Shown: positions 34,618 to 44,746, numbered from the stretch's first letter. The stretch: DNA of 64,000 nt from Macrosoma leucophasiata (GCA_036365455.1 JAWQUS010000025.1:22232001-22296000), one strand, 5' to 3'. Translations and numbers: made by a program. Notes: generated from the letters alone by a model not told the origin.

Positions 34618-35327
34618 CGGGGCACTGAATCTACATTTTCACTCATTACAAATGCTTAAAAACTTTACTGAAGAAAAACTTTTTTTGAAATCTACAACGT
34701 TTCAACGGCAAAGTTACACACGCAATGACATGACAGTTCGGTTCCCGCCTAGTGGTGACAATATCCATAGACAAAAGCTAAGGAGTCTAGACTATCTATG
34801 GTTTAAGGCTGTTTCACACTTAAGTAAGTAAGGTTACAAGGTGAGTTCACACTGCTTCTTCATAATGCTATGCTGTGTTTTCCAAAGGCTCATAATATCA
34901 CGTTTGTCCATACTAGTGGGATCCTATAATTCAGTGTCTGGGACTGAGATCTGTCTATTCATACGGATCTTTGTTGCGACATCAGTCAGGATCGACAGGG
35001 ATATGACACTCCCGCGTCTATATAAGATTTCTTTTTAAAACACAATAAAATACACAATTATTAAAATCGGACAACTCCGAACAAAGTTATACATTGCAAT
35101 CAGTGAGCGAATTAACAATGATTATCCTATTCTTTTACCCTTAAGGTTGAAATTTAGTTTTAAAATTTATATGGGCCGAAATTCCAAGGTATACCCTTAG
35201 TAAAAAAAAATATCAAAATCGGACTATCAGTAAAAAGTTGTGTGTAATACATAAAAGATATAATACATACGCGTCAACTTATGAACCTCCTCCGATTTTT
35301 TTCGTCGATTAAAAACAGAGTACTCAC

Positions 35328-35533
35328 GTTCGTAATGATGCTAAGTTTGCCGATGGAGTCGAGTATGCGGTACCAGACGCCGATGTCGTTGACCCGCTGC
35401 GGCACGGGGCGGCGGTAGCACGTGAGGAACTTCTTGGCGTCCAGCCGCATCTCCAGCACGTTGTTGATGAGCGCGAACAGCGGCGCGAGGGGGAACGCCG
35501 CCACGAATATCGTCACGAAACCGTACTGTAGCA
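35328..35533 (-). CDS. Anoctamin exon e14 (calcium site, TM7-TM8)
   Basis: 206 bases from acceptor atctcccacag to donor gaac|gtgagt. The peptide [20 protein letters not shown] is TM7. [13 protein letters not shown] follows, with E and D at the positions of TMEM16A E730 and D734, which bind calcium. [20 protein letters not shown] completes the exon. All the acidic ligands are intact, so calcium activation is expected. A MITE begins only about 17 bases upstream of the acceptor (35550). Confidence 0.95.
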
Positions 35534-35547
35534 CTGTGGGAGATAAA

Positions 35548-36000
35548 GTAACACACGTCCGGATTCGGTACGGCGGACCGAATCCGCTCTCGCTACACAC
35601 GATCGGATTCGGTACGGCAGACCGAATCGACGGACCAAATCTACTCTCGCTACACACGACCGGATTCGGTACGGCGGACCGAATTGCCCGACCAAATCCG
35701 CGCGAGCGGTCTGCATCGGACTTGATAATAATAATTATAGCCGCCGGACTCACACACACGGCCAGATTTTGTTCGGAACGTACCGAATCCGCGGTCGGCT
35801 CCGAACGGTGTCCCGTCGGTATTACTACTACTACACGATTCATCATCATCATCATCATTCCAGCCGAATGACGTCCACTGCTGGACAAAGCCTTCCCCAA
35901 AGACGCCCACAAAGGTGTTGTGCGTCATTAGGGGAGAATATGCCATAATCGCCACGCTTGGCAGGCGGATTGGCGATCGCAGTGGCGGTAGTTTTATCGC
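35548..36000. repeat. Composite repeat beside e14
   Basis: Bases 35550-35822 hold three imperfect units of ggattcggtacggcggaccg with ctctcgctacacacg, followed by a ccggactcacacacacggcc block. Bases 35840-36000 contain catcatcatcatcattccag and ccactgctggacaaagcctt, a LINE-tail type widely found in moths. The same two modules recur at 62975-63535, with the second inverted and separated. All open frames over this block are repeat-derived. Confidence 0.6.
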
Positions 36001-36130
36001 AGGCCGCTGCTGTCCACCCCGCGGTGTTTATTTTTTCATTTACATTGTTTAAATTATTGTGTCAATTATAGACTGGGTATAAAGTCTTTATTTTAGTTTT
36101 ATGGGGTATCCAAACGTAGCATTTACTTAC

Positions 36131-36216
36131 CCATTTCCAAATACTCAGGGAATAGACCCATATTTCCGAAGTCGACCAGTTTGAAATCCTTTACCCATTG
36201 CATTGGACTCTTGATT
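36131..36216 (-). CDS. Anoctamin exon e13 (calcium site)
   Basis: 86 bases; acceptor tttttttacag, donor atgg|gtaagt. The first base completes the arginine codon begun in e12. The peptide MQWVKDFKLVDFGNMGLFPE continues to the Y-L-E-M motif. The two glutamates of FPEYLEM stand at the positions of TMEM16A E702 and E705, both calcium ligands at the start of TM7. Confidence 0.93.
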
Positions 36217-37374
36217 CTGTAAAAAAAGTATTATTTTAATTCTATCGCAAAATTATAGCCATAATGGCAGCCGCGAACAGTCACGTCAGTGACGGATGTC
36301 GAAGGAATTAGAATATCCAATGTTTAACCTTCATCTTCATCCTATACCTTAGGCTGGGTTGCACCAAGATATTTGTTAAAGTCAAAGTTATTGTAACATT
36401 TCGCATCCTTCTCTAACTTTAACATTTTTCTTTAAGTTAGAGAAGAATGTGAAATGTAACAATAACTTTAACAAATATCTTTATGCAACCCAGGCTTAAT
36501 GTAAACTACTCCTAAATGACTAAACTGTAAACGAATCCTAATGCTATTGTACCAATTCAAAGAAAATGTACCGTGGTGCAAAGATGACTAATGGATGGGC
36601 CCTTTTTAAAATTTTATAAAGTATGCCAGTTCTAAGTCGGTATATACTATTTTTTTTATAGTTTTGAACGTCACTATGTCACTACAAAATTCAACTGTAA
36701 ATTAATAATTATTTCACATTTTGTTCGGAATTCCCAAATAGCCTAGATAGGCTAGGTCACAAATTTTATGTGATCCAACGCCCTTCTAATTTATTCCAAT
36801 AAACGTGAACTTTTCTGTTATGGTGATTTCAAGCGTGCACACAATGAAGCCTATAGACACTTACACAACGACCAGAGGTCAAAATGCAGATTCGTTGCTA
36901 CTCCTGAGGCCTAAGGTGTTATGCCTCTGTGCAGGAAATTACAGGGCCGTACATTACCACATGACCAGAACGGTTAGTTCTTGTGACGTTATATTTTTAG
37001 GGCGGTCAAAGATAGTGTGACACAGCGTGACAATAGGGGAGAGGGGATCAGAAAAGGCTTATTTTAGCGTGACGTATTTTATGGACGGTCCCTTTTGTAA
37101 CATATTGTTGGGGTATCAAGCTCCAGGTTCGGTTGCTAGTGGTCTTAACATAAAAAAACACTGTAACTTGTAGCTGTATGATGATTAACAGTAAATCAGT
37201 GATACAATAATTAAGGGTGCGCGTGCGTACGGCATCGGATGATGCGAGAAGTGAGGCGCGGCGCGGTCGAGGGCCTATGGTCTGCTGCGACCCCCCGCGT
37301 CCCGCGCGCAGTGCCCGATGACTTAATGGTGGGAACACATAATATATAAATAAATGAAAATTAATATCTCTCAC
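36217..37374. other. Intron e12-e13
   Basis: It contains a foldback MITE (36351-36497, arms aggctgggttgca / tgcaacccaggctt), an R1 copy (36832-36975, reverse) and a GC-rich patch at 37205-37325 that is open in the minus frame but lacks splice signals in the required phase. Confidence 0.55.
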
Positions 37375-37523
37375 CGTTTCTTCCTGCCGATAGTGCGCAC
37401 GATGTTCCACCACTTCAGTAGATAGGGCATCATCATCTCGACGATGGTGTTGATGAACTGCTTGCCCACCATTATGATCGCCAGCTGGATAGATAGCTCC
37501 AGGAGGCAGCCGCCGGGGGAACA
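37375..37523 (-). CDS. Anoctamin exon e12 (TM6, calcium site)
   Basis: 149 bases; acceptor gtcgttgtag, donor aacg|gtgaga with two bases left. The peptide [20 protein letters not shown] is the classic E/D-C-x-P-G-G-C anoctamin signature at the start of TM6. [11 protein letters not shown] carries the N and E of TMEM16A N650 and E654, the calcium ligands from TM6. A basic KWW...GRKKR end follows, cytosolic. Confidence 0.95.
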
Positions 37524-38145
37524 CTACAACGACAATGTAAATAAGATTGCAGTTCACGTTTTTTGTTATCTTATTTTTTATTGAGCTTTTGTTCAATTAT
37601 GAACATGTCACCCTCATAATAAATTAATTTATACAATTCATATACGATTTTTCAAACCATTATAAACAATTTTATATTGCATTATCTGATATCGGATAAG
37701 CTAAGATGGTGTTACAATTCGAATCATTTCACTTAAATTTTCATGCGATCAGACTGATTTCGGGAACATTCCATGAGTATAATATATGATAAACATATTC
37801 CACAAGCTGCACAATTTGGTGGCGAAATTCTGCGCATCATGTATCCAAAACTGTGCAATGGTATCTTTACGAACAATTTTTATTTTATCGAACCAAAGAG
37901 AGCGAGGCAGTGCGAGTTGCAGAGTTTTATTCCAAATACCCTTCTACAATGACTGTTCATCAAAGTATTCGGACCACATATTCCAGCAATCTTCTCTCAC
38001 GTTGCTTAGGTATTCTGTGAACCAAGGTTCAAAGAATTACCATTATTAGAAAACCAATTTATGACTCTCCCTTGGCAATATATTTGTGATATGCACTGTT
38101 CGCGAGTAAAAACTTATATCTGTTTTAATACAAGGAACAAGAAAA

Positions 38146-38365
38146 ACTTGACTTCAGGCTGGACTTGAACCCGCGACCACTGAGATCTGTCTAGCCGCTT
38201 GCTCTCCCAACTGAGCTACGGAAGTCCACACCCGACTGCAGATTTTTTCCGCCACATTTATTGCATTGCCTTGGGGTGGCAGTAGCGACATCTATTGCTA
38301 ACAATGCTAGTTAGGCAACCGATACAACAAACTTTTCAGTTTATTAAATATCGTAAAGAGGTTGT
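38146..38365 (-). repeat. tRNA-headed SINE with 5' extension
   Basis: In reverse orientation: ttgacttcaggctggacttg, tctcccaactgagctac, then a flank shared with 55620-55745 (tgctagttaggcaaccgata, tttattaaatatcgtaaag). The shared flank shows that the element extends beyond the tRNA-type head. Confidence 0.65.
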
Positions 38366-38647
38366 TATGATTTAACAAATAGATCGCCCGGGATTCACAC
38401 GGGTATCATATATTGTGGCAACGCACCCGACTTCTTCGACAAAAACCGTGATATCTCGGTTAACATATTTACGATATTGATAACTTATAGATATAAACCT
38501 TCATCAGAAAACCCTCTTTCTAACATTTCAAACAACAACAAAATCCGTTCACAGCTTTCCGAGATTTGCGCATACTTACAGACAGAGAAAATAGGGGTAC
38601 TTTATAACATGGACAAAAATATAATTTTTGTATAAAAAACTTTTTAC

Positions 38648-38851
38648 CTCTTCCTGTCTCTGTTCGAACAATTTCACATAGGCGCCCGGCCGACCGACAA
38701 ACTTTCCTTTGAAGAATGCAATGTAGAATATAGAGGCGTAGTAGTTGACGAACTGCAGCAGGTATATCTTGAGAGTTAGAGAGTCGTCGAATTCAGTCTG
38801 CGTGCGCAACAGTTCCTTTTCCGTGAGCCATTCCGCTAGGTATTGGTAGAT
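38648..38851 (-). CDS. Anoctamin exon e11 (TM5)
   Basis: 204 bases (68 codons), phase 0 at both ends; acceptor aacatttctcag, donor gaag|ag gtaaaa (boundary after GAG). The peptide has YLAEWLTEKELLRTQTEFDD, then LTLKIYLLQFVNYYASIFYI and AFFKGKFVGRPGAY. The F-x-N-Y-Y-x-S-x-F-Y-I-A-F-F-K-G stretch is among the most conserved parts of anoctamins (TM5). Confidence 0.95.
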
Positions 38852-39148
38852 CTGAGAAATGTTGCTTATTCAAGTGGTGTCGTTAGATCCATTATTTAGT
38901 CTGAGTAAAATTGGGAACGTACTTCCAATTTTACAACTACGTCTAGGGAGGCATTGAATAAAATGTCAAAAGAACTATAGTTTAAAACTAGCTTTTGTGA
39001 GTCTGCGTGTACTTCAGTTATCGGGGCAAATGGTTTAATAGGGAATATTCATGAATTTTTTTTTTCGTCTTAAATTAATCATTTACTTATATATATCGTA
39101 GAAAAATTATAAATAGGCCTGAAAATATTATAGTTATTTTTCAAAGTG

Positions 39149-39621
39149 AAAGGAGATGTTGCAAGAATGTATGGACCTCCGGCCATGTATTGTACACAAT
39201 GTCATTAACAGGCAAAATCAATATAAAAACGTTTTTTACTGCATATTTTCACTTATTTAGCTTTGTTTGCAGTTACAAAACATAATTTGCAGTTAGAATT
39301 GCAACTCAAAACTAACATGGCGAATATGGCGGGCGATATCATTTTGACATTTTCATTTTTTAAATTGTATTTTGATTATAGAACTTGGAGAAAAAAGTAA
39401 TATTTTCTAAATACTATCAAAATCGATTGATCCCAAGTGTCGGCTGTATCGCCGCCATGCTTAACATAGTTGAAAATGATAAAATCTTTTGAATTAAATG
39501 TGGTTGTAACTCTAAAATATATTCTTGAATAAATTAATTGTATTTTTTTTAGATTCGTCTTTAATTTACCCATTTTTGGAGGACGTGTACGAACCAGGGC
39601 CGAGTTCGCAACATCTCCTTT
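39149..39621. mobile_element. AAAGGAGATGTTGC element, uninterrupted copy
   Basis: The inverted ends match those at 3673-4539. It preserves the empty site (caactcaaaactaacatggc) that carries the GGGGCC MITE in the other copy. It sits in the e10-e11 intron. Confidence 0.75.
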
Positions 39622-39761
39622 AAAACATTGAGTAAATTTGAGCTCTTCAAACGCCCTCATTTTCACGACGTGTGTTGTGACGTCACAATACACGTCGAGT
39701 GTTTTTTACTCTTAAAGTTTTGTGCTACTTCATACGTATTTTCAATTTTAATTACTCTACC

Positions 39762-39887
39762 ATGGAAGAAGCAAAAAAGCCATCTTACAAGTATTGTATA
39801 GTACCTAAGTGCAAAAATAGTATTAGAAAAACACCAGACAAAGTGTTATTTCGTCTCGACCAATGGCGGCGCGTTTTGGAAGTTTGA
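39762..39887 (+). pseudogene. THAP-type zinc finger, N-terminal fragment
   Basis: A 41-residue frame beginning MEEAKKPSYKYCIVPKCKNS and ending soon after KTPDKVLF. The C-x4-C pair with V-P-K-C-K-N and the T-P-D-K-V sequence match the start of insect THAP domains (C2CH zinc-binding, sequence-specific DNA binding), which occur in P-element-type transposases. The second zinc pair and the rest of the domain are missing. It lies in an anoctamin intron on the opposite strand, next to the element ending at 39621. Confidence 0.5.
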
Positions 39888-40577
39888 ATTTCGTTCCCCT
39901 ATTTTGCACTATTTACATAATATTTAATGGCATTAAATAATTAGTAAATAAAAAAAAACTTTATAATTATAATATGACGTTGATAAGTATTCGAGAAAAA
40001 AATATTGGAGACAATTTTAAATTTTATGCATATTCTCCCTATTGGGTCCTCCCTTAAGGGTGGCATAAATTCAAGAGGCATATTTTAAGTTCGCATATCG
40101 TTTTTTGGCATACTCTTCGTTTCGCATAACGTTCACTTAAAATAAATCATTACACATACTTTATATTTACTCATAAGTACTTTTATATTAATGATGTACT
40201 AGCATATAATGTTTATACATAAATGTTTTTAAAAACAATATGCTAAAATTGTTATACCAAACCAAATTATGAAGAAAAGGATTATCCGTTTGAATGGGAT
40301 CCCGTTCTAATAAAATCCGTTATAAAAAAAAAGTGATTAGTTATATTTTTAAGTCTAAAAGTATAGTAGTCCCATAGAACCTTATAAGTAGAAAGCTAAA
40401 TTTTACTTCTTTATCTTTGCCTACGCAGATCATTTTATTTGTAATCAGGACTGTAGAAAATTTTCATACTGCTAAGTCCAGAAATAGGAAAATTCTTTGA
40501 AGACTTATTGTTACAAAAATAACTTATTTTTTATAAAGATAATACAATAAAAATATAAAAAACAATAAAACACTCAC

Positions 40578-40844
40578 ATAATTGAAAATGCAGATGAAAC
40601 ACAAGTTGATGCAAGCCGCCGTGGCGGTGGTGAACATGATGGGGCTGTAGGTGATGAGCACGTTGTTGTTGTGCCGCAGGATGTTGGCGCCCAGCAGCGA
40701 CATGCGGTACAGCACCACGCCCAGCACCGTGGCCAGCGCCAGCAGCACCAGCAGCGCCACCACGCTGAACGACATGAGCGCCGCGGGCAGCCGCATGCGC
40801 CAGAACGGCACCATCGGCTCCTGCACTCCGGTCACCACGTTCAG
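40578..40844 (-). CDS. Anoctamin exon e10 (TM3-TM4)
   Basis: 267 bases (89 codons), phase 0 both ends; acceptor cctcggacag, donor ttat|gtgagt. It starts LNVVTGVQEPMVPFW, the conserved 'E-P-x-x-P-F-W' segment. Two hydrophobic helices follow (SFSVVALLVLLALATVLGVV and a second including SPIMFTTATAACINLCFICI). The 'N-x-x-x-I-x-x-x-N' region matches the family between TM4 and TM5. The exon is GC-rich. Confidence 0.95.
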
Positions 40845-40906
40845 CTGTCCGAGGGACGAGCGTGACTATGAGACTCTTAACCCTTTCCCGGACAGTATAC
40901 ACAATA

Positions 40907-41345
40907 AGCCCGGGTTGCACCACGATATTTGTTAAAGTTATTGTCACATTTCACATTCTTCTCTAACTTTAACAGATTCTTTAAGTTAGAGAAGGATGTG
41001 AAAAACTGCCTCGGTAGCATAGCGGTAGCAGGCCACTACTACTATGCTGAGGTCCTGGGTTCGATTCCCGGGTAGGGGGTTATCAGAGATAATGATGTAA
41101 AGTCCTTTATCTCTGGTTCAATAAGGATTTTTCAATTTTCTGGAAATTTCCCAGTACCTCGAAGTTTGGTAATGTGCCCGGAGATGTCAACAGCCTCGCC
41201 ACCTGTTACATGGGCCAAAACGTAACCGGTGAATCGTGGGTGTTTGCATGTATGCTTGAAATAAGGGGTAGGCAGAGGTAAATGCATGCATTTACCTCTG
41301 CCTACCCCTTCGGGGATTACAGGCGTGAAGTTACGTCTGTAGACG
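40907..41345 (+). repeat. Foldback element cut off by a SINE
   Basis: Bases 40907-41005 match 36351-36475 of the foldback (cgggttgcaccacgatattt, ttaagttagagaaggatgtg) but stop mid-arm. At 41006 a CCTCGGTAGC SINE begins (ctgcctcggtagcatagcgg) and runs to about 41345. Confidence 0.65.
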
Positions 41346-42102
41346 TTTACTGTTCGTGAAAGTGTTAAACCAATACGACATAAGACGCACGGACTGTAAT
41401 GGCACCGTCGAATTCTATGTTTTTCTATATCCTACGCTATTTTGGCTATATACCAAAACCAGAAGTTCTTAGGAAAATCACCATTCTATTATTTCAATTT
41501 TTTTCCTTCAGAAGCCTTTTCACTACGTCAAACGTAGTAAGGTATTGTGTCGATTTGCATACAACAGAACTAATGACGTCGCAATAGGCAATCGGACAGC
41601 TATCGAAAATAAATGTAAACTATGATTAGAATGAATGTTTGTGAAATAATACGATGACTCATTAAATATTTTCGTGAAATATTAATCATTTATATTTTTA
41701 AATTGCAAAATAAAATGTAATAATTTTAATATTTTTTATCTGTGCTCCATGTTGAACGAAACATCAATCACAGGACGTGACGTCATATGTTTGTACAACA
41801 AATATTTAACGCAAGTGATACTTTGATTTATTGGCTCTTTTTTGGATATTTTCTACGTTATTTACACAAAAAATAAGTTATACGAAATTCAACAAAAATA
41901 ATTTGCACTAGGTTAGCCATATGGAATTCAAAGATTCACTTTGATTGCAAACAGTAGACGTCACATTGTTCAGTCATCGACACCGTTTACGCGGCATTTA
42001 TGAAATTATAAAATGTATGTGTAGTTTCTGGTACTTTAACATGTTTAAATAATAAAATTAATATTTTTTAGTTAGTTAGTTGTCCGATTCCCTGCAACAT
42101 AC
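41346..42102. other. Intron e9-e10, remainder
   Basis: AT-rich, with two blocks resembling the promoter-proximal sequence of the 39.6-kb THAP fragment (gacgtcgcaatag, gacgtcacattg). No coding sequence. Confidence 0.35.
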
Positions 42103-42239
42103 CTGTGTCCGTTTAACGTGCGCGAGCCTGGCCAGGTACTGCGGGCGCGGATGCTCCTCATACACGTCGAACCCGGTCAGGTCCCAGCGATGCGTCATCT
42201 CCGCCGAATAACGCTTCCATAGCTCCAGAAAACATGCCG
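42103..42239 (-). CDS. Anoctamin exon e9
   Basis: 137 bases; acceptor tattttttcccag, donor acacag|gtatgt. The first two bases complete an alanine codon. The peptide is FLELWKRYSAEMTHRWDLTG, then YEEHPRPQYLARL. The W-x-R-x-x-x-x-x-x-x-x-W motif and 'E-x-x-R-P-x-Y' are hallmarks of the cytosolic segment after TM2 in anoctamins. Confidence 0.95.
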
Positions 42240-42340
42240 CTGGGAAAAAATAAAACAATATTTTTAATAGAGACTCAGAGTCGTTCCGACTTCGCGAGGG
42301 TGTATTGTAGATTGTTACTGTTTGTTTTTTGTTATTATGG

Positions 42341-43431
42341 CATCGCTATTACGCATATTGCCAGTGTCAAGTAAAACGATATTTCGTATTTATTTAAGCA
42401 GCGTCAAAGTTAGTATAATATGTAAGTATCAAGTATATAAGTTATCTCAGTCAAGTGAGTTACAGTCAAGTTAAGTCGAGTAAAGCGATGGCTACTTTAC
42501 CAGAACATTTACAATGAAGTTTTGGAGGCAACCTGAAAGGTCGTGTTTTCGCACTGTTATTCTATTTCACTATACACGGGCACTGTAATAAACCTATATC
42601 AAACAAAATGCCACCAACTTTATTCAATATAACTTTAAAATACACTAAGAAAATGAAATAAAATAAGAGCACCATATGCCTCTTTCAAGGTTCCCGCCAA
42701 AACCTCAGATTGTTACTGGTAATTTGATACAGTTCGCAATCATCACTTCCTACCGATCCAACTCTTTAAAACGATAATCGACGAGTGGGAGTTTGGGCGG
42801 GAACCTTGAATGAGGCGTAATTTTATTTGAGTAATGGAAGTGGTAAACAAGCATGCAGTTCACGTTGATGTTAAGTGATGACTGCAGCCTATAGACACCC
42901 ACACAAAGACTAAGGTCAAAATGCAGATGCGTTACCACTCCTGAGGCCTAAGGTGTTACGCCTCTGTGCCGGAAATTACAGGGCCGTACATTACCACCTC
43001 ACCGGAACACGATAGTGCTGAACACTACCATTTAGCGGCAAGTATATTAGGTAATGCGGTGGTGCCTACGCCCGCGAGCTCCGTCACTGGAGCTCTACCA
43101 CCAGTAAAAATGTTTCTTTGTGTATAATTAAGATATATTGAATAAAGTTGGTGGCATTTTGTTTGATATAGGTTTATTACAGTGCCCGTGTATAGTGAAA
43201 TAGAATAATAGTGCGAAAACACGACCTTTCAGGTTGCCTTCAAATCTTCATTGTAAATTTTCTGGTAAAGTAGCCATCGCTTTACTCGAACAACTTGACT
43301 GTAACTCACTTGACTGACATACTAAATAAATAATTGACTGACTATATTATACTAACTATTACGCTGCTTAAATAAATACGAATACGAAATATCGTTTTAC
43401 TTGACACTGGCAATATGAGTAATAGCAATGC
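42341..43431. mobile_element. Foldback with about 300-bp arms
   Basis: Bases 42341-42632 and 43132-43431 are long inverted repeats with small gaps. Shared blocks include atatttcgtatttatttaag, gaaaggtcgtgttttcgcac, tatacacgggcactgtaata and tttgatataggtttattaca. The 500-base centre contains an R1 copy (42826-43110). It looks like a long-TIR MITE or foldback element within the e8-e9 intron. If transcribed in the anoctamin pre-mRNA it could form a long hairpin. Confidence 0.75.
42826..43110 (-). repeat. R1, full-length reverse copy
   Basis: It runs from gtaatggaagtggtaaacaa to gagctctaccaccagt. It is very similar to 54183-54470 and to the complement of 24564-24840, which points to fairly recent spread. 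Confidence 0.75.
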
Positions 43432-43818
43432 AATAAAAAAAAAATGACAAGTGACCGTTACATCAAGTGCAATTATAAATACTACACAAAAATAATTAGC
43501 GAAATTGGTCTAGCCGTTCTCGAGTTTTACGCTTAGCAGCACATTTTGCGATTTTTTTTTCAATGATACTCCGCTGCTATTGTTTGTATGGTGCTTTTAT
43601 ATTATTAAATAAAATTTTATTAAATAAAAATAATAAAATGTTATGATGGCTATCGTTATAACATATTATTATTTTTTTATTTAAAGAAAATCTTAGTAGA
43701 GGACTGAAATGTGAAACATTCTCGATCATAAAGAAATCTTCAAAATCGATCCAGCCGTTGAGAAATCAGTTACACGTACACGCACAGAGGAATTGTATAT
43801 ATAATTATATAGACTTAC

Positions 43819-43979
43819 CCCAAAAACTCATGAATATAGCAAAGAACACAGTAGTGGGGTTATCGAAGAGGTAGGTGATTCGGGATTGTAAACAAGTAGC
43901 GCGCAGGTCCCAGAAGTCGCAAAAGTAGTCACACTGCGGACACATCTTCACTGTCGAGTTGTAGTTGCAGATGTCTTCG
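43819..43979 (-). CDS. Anoctamin exon e8 (Cys-rich loop, TM2)
   Basis: 161 bases; acceptor tttgattctag, donor tggg|gtaagt. It encodes the cysteine-rich extracellular loop (CNYNSTVKMCPQCDYFCDFW) and ATCLQSRITYLFDNPTTVFF followed by AIFMSFWG. The C-P-x-C-D-x-x-C pattern and 'Y-L-F-D-N-x-x-T-V-F-F-A-x-F-M' are diagnostic for anoctamins; the cysteines are thought to form disulphides between TM1 and TM2. Confidence 0.96.
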
Positions 43980-44021
43980 CTAGAATCAAACAAGATAATG
44001 TTAATTAAAATTATTTTAAAC

Positions 44022-44192
44022 CACGTTTGCGGACCGGAGGCGTGTAGCCATAAGCGAGCTTTCCCCTCTTTTTTAAAGTACAAGCACAAGTGACCCTATG
44101 CCTGTCGCCGAAATGTTTAAACGTGTGCGTGAAATAATTTACGTATTTTGTTAAAGTCAAGGTGTGAGTTTCGTAGTAATAGACGATTTTTG

Positions 44193-44253
<61 letters not shown>

Positions 44254-44310
44254 ACACAAAGTCCCGTCGCTAAAAATGACCGACTGCTTTGCATCCGTCC
44301 GCCGCGGCCT
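44022..44310 (-). mobile_element. CATAGAGC MITE, partial, with (gt)n run
   Basis: The interior blocks match the other family copies (tttcccctct, gcctgtcgccgaaatgttta, gtaatagacgatttttgt), but both terminal repeats are gone. The internal GT tract has expanded to about 56 bases (44193-44251). Long CVCV- or HTHT-type open frames here are products of this microsatellite. Confidence 0.7.
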
Positions 44311-44359
44311 GACATCGACTTTAGGAAAGGGTTTACAGCTAATTTCGGCTCTGGCGAGT

Positions 44360-44535
44360 GTTATATCTTTCGCACACTACCTATGTGACGTTTGTCGACC
44401 ATTTTGAACAAATTTTGACCAATACCACTCTATCAGTACTTATGTAGGCGGTGTGCAACAGGGACAACGCTCTACGAAGTCGAAACTAACCGATTGTCTC
44501 CTTCCTAAACTCGATGAACAATATTTCTTGCTGGG
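44360..44535. repeat. CAGTGCTCAAC MITE fragment
   Basis: It contains cgtttgtcgaccattttgaa, gtgtgcaacagggacaacgc and cgatgaacaatatttcttgc, as in the copies at 24.1 and 49.3 kb. Confidence 0.55.
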
Positions 44536-44744
44536 TAATCATTTTTATCGGAATAACTTAGATTATAAAGTAACTTTTCGCAATACGTGACACATACGAT
44601 CATATTTTAAGTTACGCCTTCAAAAATTATGAATCTTATTGCGTAGATTAGATTATAAAGTAAATGTTCGCAATGGGAAACACGTATTTTAAGTTCCCCC
44701 TTCAAAATTATAAATCTTACTGCAGTATCAAGTTAATTTTACTT

Positions 44745-44746
44745 GC
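44745..44746 (-). other. GC splice donor of exon e7
   Basis: The donor reads cccag|gcaagt on the minus strand: GC in place of GT, with an otherwise ideal context. GC-AG introns are a known minor class with this strong consensus. Confidence 0.85.

Larger units (their letters stand above)
32110..34898 (-). mobile_element. DIRS-type retrotransposon, internal-deletion copy
   Basis: Minus-strand coding debris is in the order expected of DIRS elements: an acidic Ser-rich gag-like start, RNase H, then tyrosine recombinase. The ends carry inverted repeats. Bases 32164-32221 and 34722-34779 are perfect 58-bp complements, and 32302-32342 and 34858-34898 are perfect 41-bp complements. At the 3' side, 32110-32161 and 32256-32307 also fold on each other, and the junction at about 32247-32275 joins two end-type sequences. 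That resembles the internal complementary region that DIRS elements use for circularisation. The reverse-transcriptase core is missing and the frames carry stops, so the copy is not autonomous. It lies in the same orientation as the host gene. Confidence 0.75.
31714..35327. other. Intron e14-e15 hosting a DIRS-type element
   Basis: Besides the element at 32110-34898, there is an inverted fragment of the 19668 MITE (31320-31400) and a (ta)n run at 32424-32452. The remaining sequence is AT-rich. Confidence 0.6.

Noticed and set aside
35422..35871. 149-codon plus-strand open frame
   Set aside because: Antisense of e14 and of the cggattcggtacgg repeat; repetitive peptide without homology signs.
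35274..35912. 212-codon minus-strand open frame
   Set aside because: Only 35328-35533 is anoctamin coding (e14). The upstream part is translation through the acceptor into the composite repeat.
37048..37596. 182-codon minus-strand open frame over exon e12
   Set aside because: Wrong-frame read of e12 continuing through the intron; the true frame gives [14 protein letters not shown].
40531..40947. Second open frame over exon e10 rich in Ala, Gly and His
   Set aside because: Wrong-frame shadow of the GC-rich e10; the anoctamin frame carries the conserved motifs.
44011..44407. Open frames of Cys-Val or His-Thr repeats
   Set aside because: They are translations of the (gt)n microsatellite in a MITE.
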